64,000 bases of DNA, taken from contig DHVX01000062.1 of the NCBI GenBank assembly GCA_002412885.1, positions 283,433 through 347,432 of the forward strand, in the 5' to 3' direction. A model generated the notes under the pieces. That model had not been told where the DNA came from and made no database searches. It saw nothing but the letters and a program-made list of their open reading frames with translations. This document shows, piece by piece, positions 17,048 through 24,312 of the stretch. The position numbers and the translations under genes were made by a program. How positions within the stretch are numbered: the first letter of the stretch is position 1; every line of letters starts with the position of its first letter. This DNA is from Bacteroidales bacterium UBA5197 (GTDB lineage: Bacteria > Bacteroidota > Bacteroidia > Bacteroidales > Lentimicrobiaceae).

Positions 17048-17180
17048 GTTCAACAAACGCTATAGCAAATGCGGGTATGCGTGTTCGTTGAAACATTTGA
17101 AATCTTTATATACATTTGTGCTGGCAGACAGTTGAGCAACAATTTAATCCCGCACTTGCCATAGCGTCATCCGTTATAAT
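17048..17180 (+). repeat. attC-like imperfect palindrome C
   Basis: Inner arms ACGCTATAGCAAATGCGGG (17057-17075) and CCCGCACTTGCCATAGCGT (17149-17167) pair at 17 of 19 positions. The outer right box is GTTATAA at 17173-17179. Its exact complement TTATAAC lies at 18390-18396, right after the next gene, matching cassette logic. Its own left outer box (TTCAACA) does not match the preceding cassette, so a cassette was probably lost or disrupted by the IS91-like element. Confidence 0.65.
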
Positions 17181-17284
17181 CAATCCACCAAACTGGTTTT
17201 GAAAGTCTGAATACTCATGCTAACGGGTAAAAATTGACAGAGTGAAAAGCAAAAGAAATGAAACAATTTAACAAACTATATACT

Positions 17285-18382
17285 ATGAGAAACATACTGA
17301 TTTGTGCATTCATTTTAATCCATTCTCTATGTTCAGGTGATGACATTATAAAAGGGGAAATTAATATTTCCGGAACGGCCTTAAATTATTCAGATAGTTC
17401 AATGTTAATTCTGACCAATGTAGATACTCATAAGCACATTGACACTGCCTATATTATAAACAACAGTTTCAATTTTACTGCTCCTAAATCTGAACCTACT
17501 GGTTATGGAATTTTTTTCAGAATGGAAAACCAGCCTCGAGATGAGTTCTTATTTTTCTGGAAAGAAAATGTTGACATTTCAATTAAGGGAATTAAAGGCG
17601 AGATGAAATATGCAAATGTTGAGGGTGGAATAGTACAGAGTCAACAAAATAACTTGAACAAAGTCATAAAACCATTAAGTATGCATTTCGATAGTATAAA
17701 TGCAATCAGCAATGCCTGTGATGTAAAAGATACAGAAAAAATAAACTCTCTGAATTTACTATTAGATACTATAGTATATAAAAGAATTGCCTTAGAAGCA
17801 AAATATATAATGGAAAATCCCAACGCTTTTTTAAGTGCATCTAGGCTACTCAGTTTCACCTCTTTACTTCCAAAGGACGAAATAAAATCACTTTACGAAA
17901 ATTTGTCTCCAAAAATCAAAGAGTCTCGTTACGCAAAAGCTGTTTCTGATTTTTTAAAACTAAGTAAAGATTTAGAAATAGGTGACATTGCCGCCGATTT
18001 TCTACTACCAGACTTAAATGGCAACAAAGTTGGGTTGAAAGACTTTAAAGGTAAGTTTGTTTTACTAGCATTCTGGGCAGCAGGTTGTGGTCCTTGTAGA
18101 ATGGAAAATAAAAACTTATTGGCAAATTATAAACTTTATAATAGCAGGGGTTTTGAAATAATTAGTATTTCAAACGATAAGAATAAAAAAGATTGGGCTT
18201 ATGCAACAAAGAAAGATTCCATAATTTGGGCATCCTTGCATGGGGATGCGGAGGTAGGCGCCAAATACAATGTTAGATTTATCCCATCAAATTTTCTAAT
18301 AGATCCAACCGGAAAAATTATAGCAGTGGATCTAAGGGGAGACAAATTAGGAGAAAAACTAAAGGACATATTCGGTGAATAA
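17285..18382 (+). CDS. TlpA/ResA-like thiol-disulfide oxidoreductase with DUF4369-like N-terminus
   Basis: 365 residues from the ATG at 17285; an ATG nine codons earlier gives a poorer signal sequence. Signal peptide (MRNILICAFILIHSLCSG), possibly a lipoprotein with a non-standard lipobox. An N-terminal beta-rich region of the DUF4369 kind is followed by a helical linker, then a thioredoxin-like AhpC/TSA domain from about residue 225 with the redox motif CGPC (AAGCGPCRMENK) and the cis-Pro loop VRFIPSNFLID. It would reduce or shuffle disulfides in the periplasm. As a lone gene between attC-like sites it looks like mobile cassette cargo. Composition is strongly AT-rich. Confidence 0.85.
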   Translation: MRNILICAFILIHSLCSGDDIIKGEINISGTALNYSDSSMLILTNVDTHKHIDTAYIINNSFNFTAPKSEPTGYGIFFRMENQPRDEFLFFWKENVDISIKGIKGEMKYANVEGGIVQSQQNNLNKVIKPLSMHFDSINAISNACDVKDTEKINSLNLLLDTIVYKRIALEAKYIMENPNAFLSASRLLSFTSLLPKDEIKSLYENLSPKIKESRYAKAVSDFLKLSKDLEIGDIAADFLLPDLNGNKVGLKDFKGKFVLLAFWAAGCGPCRMENKNLLANYKLYNSRGFEIISISNDKNKKDWAYATKKDSIIWASLHGDAEVGAKYNVRFIPSNFLIDPTGKIIAVDLRGDKLGEKLKDIFGE

Positions 18383-18388
18383 GGACTG

Positions 18389-18522
18389 TTTATAACAAAG
18401 GCTATGAATAATGGCGGGTGAAGTACATAATTAAAAGCTCGTAACCTGCACCAGCATTGGTGTTGGTTGACAGCGGACAACCACGCAAACCGCCACTATT
18501 TATAGCCTCAACCGTTATAGGT
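18389..18522 (+). repeat. attC-like imperfect palindrome D
   Basis: Starts 7 bases after the preceding stop. Inner arms AGGCTATGAATAATGGCGG (18399-18417) and CCGCCACTATTTATAGCCT (18490-18508) pair at 17 of 19 positions. Left outer box TTATAAC (18390-18396) complements GTTATAA at the start of the preceding cassette better than its own right box GTTATAG (18514-18520). The right box in turn pairs (7 of 8) with CCGATAAC at 19906-19913 after the next gene. Confidence 0.7.
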
Positions 18523-18623
18523 CACCCAAAACGACACAGCAAGACAAACACGAACGACATTGAACAGATGAATTTTAATTGACAAAGACTCTGTTTATTA
18601 TAAACACTATAAAACGACCATAA

Positions 18624-18676
18624 AATTCCTAAAAGTTTTTATATTTGAACAGTTTTAGGAATTATATTTATCTTTG
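18624..18676 (+). promoter_or_regulatory. promoter with palindromic operator-like site upstream of the ATPase gene
   Basis: Perfect 11-bp inverted repeat AATTCCTAAAA (18624-18634) and TTTTAGGAATT (18653-18663). A Bacteroidota-type -7 box TATCTTTG at 18669-18676 has a TTG 21 bases upstream at 18645-18647 as the -33 element. One arm sits between the two boxes, where a bound regulator would block transcription. The ATG at 18681 lies at about the expected start of the transcript. Confidence 0.6.
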
Positions 18677-18680
18677 CCCT

Positions 18681-19898
18681 ATGCAAACAATAGCACGTAA
18701 ACGTTACCTAGAAACACTTAGTGTTCTTAAAGACAAGAATTTAATTAAAGTTGCCACAGGCGTTAGACGTTGTGGAAAATCAACTTTAATGACACAATTT
18801 CAAGACTTGTTGCGTAAAGATAACGGCAAAGTTTCCATTTTGGCAATCAATATGGATATGCCCGATTTTAGGTTTTTAGCAGAAAAAAATTGGAAGGAGA
18901 TTTATGATTACATCATTAAGCATCTCAAAAAAAACGTAACCAATTATGTGTTTATAGACGAAGTGCAAAATGTTCCCGAATTTGAAAAGCTGTTGGAAGG
19001 CTTGTACGTTCACCCAAACATAGATTTGTATGTTACTGGTTCCAACGCATTTTTATTATCAAGCGAATTGGCAACTTTGCTTACAGGTAGAGCTTATGAA
19101 ATAAATGTATTGCCTTTTTCTTTTGCTGAATATTTAGAGTTTACGGGTAAAACCACAAACCCTGACCGTGCTTTTGCTGAATATGTGCGTACAGGTGGTT
19201 TTCCCGAAGCAGTAAGACTTTCAGCAGAAGGAAATCATTTTGCAAATGAATATTTGCAAATGGTTTTTAAAAACATTTACGACAACGATATTTCTAAGCG
19301 CTATACTATTTATGCCGAAGAATCCTATCAGGAAGTTGTAAACTTCTTAATAGATTCAGTTGGTTCAACTGTTTCAGCAGGGAACATTGCCAAAGTTTTA
19401 ACGACAAACAAAAAGAAAATTGACAACAAAACAGTGTCGAAGTACATTGATACTTTGGTTGAAGCCTATTTGTTTTACAAAGTAAACCGCTATGACATCA
19501 AAGGCAAACAACATTTGGCAACGCTGGAAAAATATTATTTGGTGGATTTAGGTTTTCGCAACGCATTACTTGGAAAAGAATTAGCAAGCGATGCAGGACA
19601 TTTACTTGAAAATATAATTTATCTTGAGCTAAAACGCAGAAATAACCAAGTATGGATAGGGAAAACCAATAATTTAGAAGTTGATTTTGTCGTTCGCAAC
19701 AACGAAGGTTTTACACAATACATACAAGTTGCGCAAACAGTGCAAAACGCAACGACTTTAGAACGTGAGTTAGCACCATTTGACAGTATTGCAGACCATC
19801 ACGAAAAACTTTTAATTACAATGGACTACGACACAGGGACATATAACGGGATTAAAAAAACAAACGCAATAGAATGGCTTACAAAGACCGAAAAATAA
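18681..19898 (+). CDS. AAA_14 ATPase with DUF4143 domain
   Basis: 405 residues from the ATG at 18681, preferred over one 36 bases upstream that lies inside the promoter. Walker A GVRRCGKSTLM at about residue 32, Walker B YVFIDEVQNV, then the C-terminal DUF4143 region with VDFVVRN, a nuclease-like Asp/Glu pattern common to the family. The family is abundant in Bacteroidota accessory DNA, and its biological role is not established. It is a single-gene cassette between palindromes D and E. A second member lies at 23000-24163. Confidence 0.88.
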   Translation: MQTIARKRYLETLSVLKDKNLIKVATGVRRCGKSTLMTQFQDLLRKDNGKVSILAINMDMPDFRFLAEKNWKEIYDYIIKHLKKNVTNYVFIDEVQNVPEFEKLLEGLYVHPNIDLYVTGSNAFLLSSELATLLTGRAYEINVLPFSFAEYLEFTGKTTNPDRAFAEYVRTGGFPEAVRLSAEGNHFANEYLQMVFKNIYDNDISKRYTIYAEESYQEVVNFLIDSVGSTVSAGNIAKVLTTNKKKIDNKTVSKYIDTLVEAYLFYKVNRYDIKGKQHLATLEKYYLVDLGFRNALLGKELASDAGHLLENIIYLELKRRNNQVWIGKTNNLEVDFVVRNNEGFTQYIQVAQTVQNATTLERELAPFDSIADHHEKLLITMDYDTGTYNGIKKTNAIEWLTKTEK

Positions 19899-19905
19899 GG
19901 GCGAA

Positions 19906-20040
19906 CCGATAACAAACAATATAGTGCAGCGGGGTGATTCGTTCCGCATCCAGCGTCCCGTCTCCGTTTCAGCTTTTGTTTCGGTGGATAAAGACGGACT
20001 TCGAAAACCCCACCGACACCATATTGTCAACTGTTAGCAG
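19906..20040 (+). repeat. attC-like imperfect palindrome E
   Basis: Inner arms start ACAATATAGTG (19916-19926) and end CACCATATTGT (20017-20027); with the adjoining GGGGT/ACCCC blocks about 20 of 26 positions pair. Outer boxes CCGATAAC (19906-19913) and GTTAGCA (20033-20039). The left box matches the start of the preceding cassette (GTTATAGG) at 7 of 8 positions. It begins 8 bases after the ATPase stop. Confidence 0.65.
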
Positions 20041-20099
20041 TTTAAAGACAGACAACTAATAAAAGTAAAATTCAAAAAATTAACAAAGAAAGCAGATCA

Positions 20100-20888
20100 A
20101 TGGAAAACTTTATTTCATCTTCAGACAGTGTAAACATACACTATACAGAAACAGGAAAAGGAAACACTTCCATAGTTTTTGTGCATGGTTGGCTCGGAAA
20201 CATAAATTGGTGGAACAGTCAGGAAACTTTCTTAAAAGAAAATTATAACATTGTTAAAATTGACTTAGGTGGTCATGGAAAATCGGGCAAAACGAGACAA
20301 AATTGGACTGGCGAGCAATATGCTGACGATATAAAAACGGTTATAAATCAAATTAATACATCCGGGATTATACTTGTTGGTCATTCAATGTCTGGAGCAT
20401 ATGTACTTGAGGCATCAATAGATTCGCCTAAAGTAAAAGCTATTATTTTGGTTGACACTTTAAAAGACTTAGATCAGGATTTTACTCCTGAACAGGCAGA
20501 GCAGTTTATGTATAGTAATTATCGTAAAGATTTCAAATCAGCGGTCGAACATATTTTACCGCAATATCTTTTTGTTGATGAAACTCCTGCAACTATAAAA
20601 AGTCAACTTCAAAACGAATTCGTTCAAAATGACGCTGAATTAGCAATAAATGCGCTTAAGCCGCTTTATGAAATGGATCTTCGCAAGCTGGCAAAACTCG
20701 TAGATATTCCCGTAAGAGCTATTAATTCCAATGCAACGCCAACAAATATAGAAAGCAATCAGAAATATTTTAAGAACTATAATTACAGAACCATCGAAGG
20801 GACAGGGCATTATCCAATGCTCGAAAAGCCTGATGAGTTTAATAAAATATTGAAGGAACTGATTGAAGAATTAACTGCTGCTAAATAA
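20100..20888 (+). CDS. alpha/beta hydrolase
   Basis: 262 residues. Classic alpha/beta hydrolase: oxyanion HGWLGN at residues 29-34, nucleophile Ser96 in VGHSMSGAY, and catalytic His in GTGHYPMLEKPDEF near the C-terminus. No signal peptide. The substrate cannot be predicted; it could be an esterase, lactonase or peptidase. It is the last cargo gene of the cassette-like array. Confidence 0.87.
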   Translation: MENFISSSDSVNIHYTETGKGNTSIVFVHGWLGNINWWNSQETFLKENYNIVKIDLGGHGKSGKTRQNWTGEQYADDIKTVINQINTSGIILVGHSMSGAYVLEASIDSPKVKAIILVDTLKDLDQDFTPEQAEQFMYSNYRKDFKSAVEHILPQYLFVDETPATIKSQLQNEFVQNDAELAINALKPLYEMDLRKLAKLVDIPVRAINSNATPTNIESNQKYFKNYNYRTIEGTGHYPMLEKPDEFNKILKELIEELTAAK

Positions 20889-20905
20889 AATATGACAAGA
20901 AACGG

Positions 20906-20972
20906 TAGCTAATAAAACAGGACTCTGACCGGTCTGCAAGGCCGATACAACCTGAACCATCGATGCGTCCAT
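20906..20972 (+). repeat. outer box and 25-bp motif shared with 14638-14662
   Basis: TAGCTAAT (20906-20913) is a partial complement of the cassette start GTTAGCA. Five bases on is the motif from AGGACTC to AAGGCC (20919-20943), 23 of 25 identical to 14638-14662, then CGATGCGTCCAT at 20961-20972. As at the first copy, only the left half of a palindromic site is visible. The following 20973-21099 holds no gene that I can recognise and is probably the junction with chromosomal sequence. Confidence 0.55.
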
Positions 20973-21099
20973 ACTTCGGTTGGCAGGCTTTACAATGCTT
21001 TTCAAATGATTTGGCTTTATGCATTTAACCGGATTTTTATGCGATAATCTCAAACTATTCACCTGAATTTGAAATTACCTCTCTTCCATTCAGTTTTAC

Positions 21100-21107
21100 T
21101 ACTTTTG
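21100..21107 (+). promoter_or_regulatory. -7 promoter box of the cysteate-synthase-like gene
   Basis: TACTTTTG fits the Bacteroidota -7 consensus TAnnTTTG and lies 19 bases before the start codon. No well-spaced TTG -33 element is seen (the nearest is 28 bases upstream), so strength is uncertain. Confidence 0.4.
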
Positions 21108-21126
21108 CGCCTTAAGAAATTCAGTT

Positions 21127-22422
21127 ATGCCTACACGCTTTTCTCCTACCAAATACACCCTTCAGTCACAGTTTACCGGCAACATCTACCAGGACAGCGG
21201 CTGGATGCTCGATGCTCCCGGCGAAGATAAACCTGCCCTGATACGGGCAATTTACGAAAATAAACAACTGCATTTGAAAGGGGCAGAGGCTGGTCTTTAT
21301 ACTTTTGCCGACTGGCTTCCGCTAAAACGCACCCTGCAGGGCTCCTCAGCGCCGATTACTTACAAAAGCACAGGATTGGCAGCTGCCCTTGGCCTGAGCA
21401 ACCTGTGGATTACCTTCAGTGGCTACTGGCCCGAGATTGGTGCCGGCATGACCACCTGTTCATTTAAAGAAACAGAAGCTTACTCGGTTTGCGGACGCAT
21501 GTCGCCCGATCAGCAGCAGGTTCTGGTGGTGGCTTCGGCCGGAAATACAGCCCGTGCTTTTGCCAAAGTTTGTTCCGATAACAACATTCCTCTGCTTCTT
21601 TGTGTTCCGCAGGACTACATCAGCGCGTTGTGGTTTGACAAACCGCTGAATCCCTGCGTTAAGCTTGCCGTTACTGCATCGGGAAGCGATTATTTCGATG
21701 CCATTCACCTCTCAAATATGGCAACACAGTGTGAAGGCTTTCTGGCAGAGGGCGGTGCAAAAAATGTTGCCCGCCGCGACGGAATGGGAACCACAGTGCT
21801 ATCGGCGGTTACCACCATCGGCCGTATTCCCGACTATTACTTTCAGGCAGTTGGAAGCGGAACCGGAGCCATTGCCGCCTGGGAAGCCAACCTGCGATTG
21901 ATTGAAGATGGTCGTTTCGGAAGCAACAAAATGAAACTGATGGTTTCGCAGAATGCTCCGTTTTTGCCGATTTACGATGCATGGAAAGCAAATTCCAGAG
22001 CCATGCTTCCTTACGATGATGATCTTGCACGTGAACACGTTATGGAGATTGCTGCCAAAGTTTTGTCAAACCGCAAACCTCCTTATCCCATCATTGGCGG
22101 ACTTTACGATGCCATGAAAGATGCCGGAGGCGATGTGCTTAAAGCCACCAATGCAGAAGCCCGCTCGGCAAAGGAATTGTTCCTGGAAAAGGAAGGAATT
22201 GACATTTATGCTGCTTCAGCCATTGCTGCCGCTTCGCTGATAAATGCTGTGAATGACGGAACTGTTGATAAAGATGCACTGATTATGCTGAACATCACCG
22301 GCGCTGGTGAAGAGCGGTTTAAACGCGAACATAATCTGCATTATCTCCAGCCATCGCTGCACTTTGATATTTCACCGTCGCAGGAGATCGTAAATGCAAA
22401 ACTGTCCGGATTAAAGTGGTAA
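21127..22422 (+). CDS. cysteate-synthase-like PLP enzyme (threonine synthase family)
   Basis: 431 residues, fold type II PLP enzyme. The probable PLP Lys is Lys114 in CSFKETEA, at the place of the threonine synthase SFKDRG motif; the substrate loop is VASAGNTARAFA; the phosphate-binding glycine loop is AVGSGTGAIAA. The segments TYKSTGLA and SGYWPEIGA are characteristic of cysteate synthase, which makes L-cysteate from phosphoserine and sulfite, rather than of true threonine synthase. In Bacteroidota, cysteate is the precursor of sulfonolipids such as capnine, so this may feed lipid synthesis. The call is by motif resemblance; a divergent threonine synthase remains possible. Confidence 0.72.
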   Translation: MPTRFSPTKYTLQSQFTGNIYQDSGWMLDAPGEDKPALIRAIYENKQLHLKGAEAGLYTFADWLPLKRTLQGSSAPITYKSTGLAAALGLSNLWITFSGYWPEIGAGMTTCSFKETEAYSVCGRMSPDQQQVLVVASAGNTARAFAKVCSDNNIPLLLCVPQDYISALWFDKPLNPCVKLAVTASGSDYFDAIHLSNMATQCEGFLAEGGAKNVARRDGMGTTVLSAVTTIGRIPDYYFQAVGSGTGAIAAWEANLRLIEDGRFGSNKMKLMVSQNAPFLPIYDAWKANSRAMLPYDDDLAREHVMEIAAKVLSNRKPPYPIIGGLYDAMKDAGGDVLKATNAEARSAKELFLEKEGIDIYAASAIAAASLINAVNDGTVDKDALIMLNITGAGEERFKREHNLHYLQPSLHFDISPSQEIVNAKLSGLKW

Positions 22423-22946
22423 ATGCCTTAGTGCGCTATTTAAAAAAACAGCAGAATATTTTGAATATAACAGCAGAAAACATCATAAGAAATTATAATC
22501 TACTTCCTCATCCCGAAGGAGGCTTTTACCGCGAAACATACCGTAGTCCGGCTGAAATTTCTATCGGTGGAAAATATAGAAACACAGCAACAGCCATATA
22601 TTATCTGCTGAATGATCACGACAAATCACATTTTCATCGTCTGAGCTCAGATGAATTATGGTTTTTTCATCAGGGAGAACCGCTGGAAATACTTATGATT
22701 GACGAAGCCGGAAATTTCAGCATCAGCATTTTGGGCGTGAATGATATTCCGGGCAGTGTACCTCAATTGGTAATAAGGGCCGGTATCTGGTTTGCATCAA
22801 GGGTAAAGGGTGGTAATGGTTTCTCGCTGGTGAGTTGTGTTGTGGCTCCGGGTTTCGATTTTGCCGATTTTGAAATGGGAAACAGAGCAGCGCTTATTGC
22901 CCTGTACCCGCACCTGAGGGCTGAGATTGAAGAGATGAGTTTGTGA
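22416..22946 (+). CDS. DUF985 cupin-family protein
   Basis: 176 residues if translation starts at the GTG at 22416, which overlaps the end of the previous gene by 7 bases; no ATG is available before the conserved part, and a TTG at 22461 or GTG at 22431 would shorten it. Cupin_5/DUF985 features: LLPHPEGGFYRETYRS, FHRLSSDELWFFHQGEP with the metal-ligand His and Glu, and VAPGFDFADFEMG at the end. These small double-stranded beta-helix proteins are widely distributed with uncertain function, possibly sugar or small-acid binding. Probably co-transcribed with the PLP enzyme. Confidence 0.85.
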   Translation: MVNALVRYLKKQQNILNITAENIIRNYNLLPHPEGGFYRETYRSPAEISIGGKYRNTATAIYYLLNDHDKSHFHRLSSDELWFFHQGEPLEILMIDEAGNFSISILGVNDIPGSVPQLVIRAGIWFASRVKGGNGFSLVSCVVAPGFDFADFEMGNRAALIALYPHLRAEIEEMSL

Positions 22947-22999
22947 TATTCAGTTAGATAGCCTTATGGCTTCTTTTAGGGTCATGGTATTATTAATTT

Positions 23000-24163
23000 T
23001 TAAGAGCCGGAAGCCAGTTGTTTAAGCACATTTAATGCTTGCTTTAACCCTGTAACGGTTATTCCTTCATGCAGCAAATATGAGTCGCCCTGAATGGGTG
23101 CAATTATAAAGGTATGAATGGGACTGAGTGCTTCAATTGCCCTATAGTTCCCTGCCGATAATCCGGGAGCTGAAGATGCCTTACATTCAACAGCTATAAG
23201 TTTGCCATTGATATTAAGCACTAAATCCATTTCGTCACCCTTTTCTGTGCGGTAAAAAAAGGCAGGAACCTCCAATTCAGTGAGCACTTGTTCAACCACT
23301 AATCCCTCCCATGAATATCCGAAAGCAGGGTGGGCAAACAGCATTTCAATATTTTTTATGCCCAACAGATGATGTAAAATTCCACTGTCACGAACATAAA
23401 TTTTTGGCGATTTCACCAGTCTTTTCTTTATGTTCATTTCAAAAGGGGGCAGAGACCGGACCATATAGGTTTGTTCCAGCAGATCGAGGTATTTGCGCAT
23501 GGTGGGATGAGTCATTTCCATAGCTCCGGCAATTTTACTCAGATTAAGGGTTTGAGCTTGATTGTGAGCGCAAAGGGTAAGAAACCTCAGCAAATGAAGT
23601 GCCGGAATCTGAAATCCCAATTGAGGAATATCTCTTTCTACATATGTTTTAATAAAGTTATCACGCCAGATGTAACTGAAATTATCATTTTCAGCAAGAA
23701 CACTTTCCGGAAATCCGCCCCTGTTCCACAACGTCATAATATCTGTATCAGGTACTTCTGTGGTGAGAAAAGGAGTGAGTGCCAGATACCCGATACGCCC
23801 GGCCAAAGATTCGGAGCTTTTCTGTATCAAATCCCGTGAGGCTGAACCAAGTAAAATAAATCTGCCATTTCTTCGGTTTTTGTCAATTATACTGCGCAAT
23901 ACAGAAAACAACTCAGGCAATAGCTGGATCTCATCGAGGCAAATGATTTTATCTTCATGTGTGTTGAAGAACAGAATAGGGTCGCGCAACTTGTTCAAAT
24001 CTTCCTTGCTTTGAAGGTCAAGATAAATGGCATTTGTTTTCTCTGAAAATAAATACTTTACTAAGGTTGATTTGCCACACTGACGAGGGCCAAGTATTGC
24101 AACTACCGGAAAGATCTTGCGGAAAATTTCTACTTCTTCTGTTAGTTTTCGCTGTATATACAT
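23000..24163 (-). CDS. AAA_14 ATPase with DUF4143 domain
   Basis: 387 residues from the ATG at 24163 (MYIQRKL); an upstream in-frame ATG adds nine unlikely residues. Walker A GPRQCGKSTLVKYLF, Walker B IICLDEIQLLP, sensor-like GSASRDL, and a C-terminal DUF4143 region with GDEMDLVLNINGK and AVECKAS, a restriction-like nuclease pattern (D...E-x-K). It is clearly related to, but not closely similar to, the protein at 18681-19898. It stands alone between the cupin gene and an opposite-facing palindrome at its promoter. Confidence 0.88.
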   Translation of the reverse strand: MYIQRKLTEEVEIFRKIFPVVAILGPRQCGKSTLVKYLFSEKTNAIYLDLQSKEDLNKLRDPILFFNTHEDKIICLDEIQLLPELFSVLRSIIDKNRRNGRFILLGSASRDLIQKSSESLAGRIGYLALTPFLTTEVPDTDIMTLWNRGGFPESVLAENDNFSYIWRDNFIKTYVERDIPQLGFQIPALHLLRFLTLCAHNQAQTLNLSKIAGAMEMTHPTMRKYLDLLEQTYMVRSLPPFEMNIKKRLVKSPKIYVRDSGILHHLLGIKNIEMLFAHPAFGYSWEGLVVEQVLTELEVPAFFYRTEKGDEMDLVLNINGKLIAVECKASSAPGLSAGNYRAIEALSPIHTFIIAPIQGDSYLLHEGITVTGLKQALNVLKQLASGS

Positions 24164-24187
24164 CTTCAAACAGTTAAAAATCAATGG

Positions 24188-24244
24188 CAAAGATAATAAA
24201 AATTTATAATCTTCGTAAATTGAAAGTCATAGTTTCAATTTACG
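24188..24244 (-). promoter_or_regulatory. promoter with palindromic operator-like site for the second DUF4143 ATPase
   Basis: On the - strand a -7 box TATCTTTG (24195-24188) lies 25 bases before the ATG at 24163. Upstream is a perfect 12-bp inverted repeat, CGTAAATTGAAA (24214-24225) and TTTCAATTTACG (24233-24244), covering the -33 region. The arrangement parallels the one at 18624-18676 although the palindrome sequence differs. Confidence 0.6.
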
Positions 24245-24312
24245 AAAAAGTTAGCGAGTATAGAAATCTGTCTGTGTTTTGTTGTTCCAAGCCCTAAGGG
24301 CTTCCTGCATAG

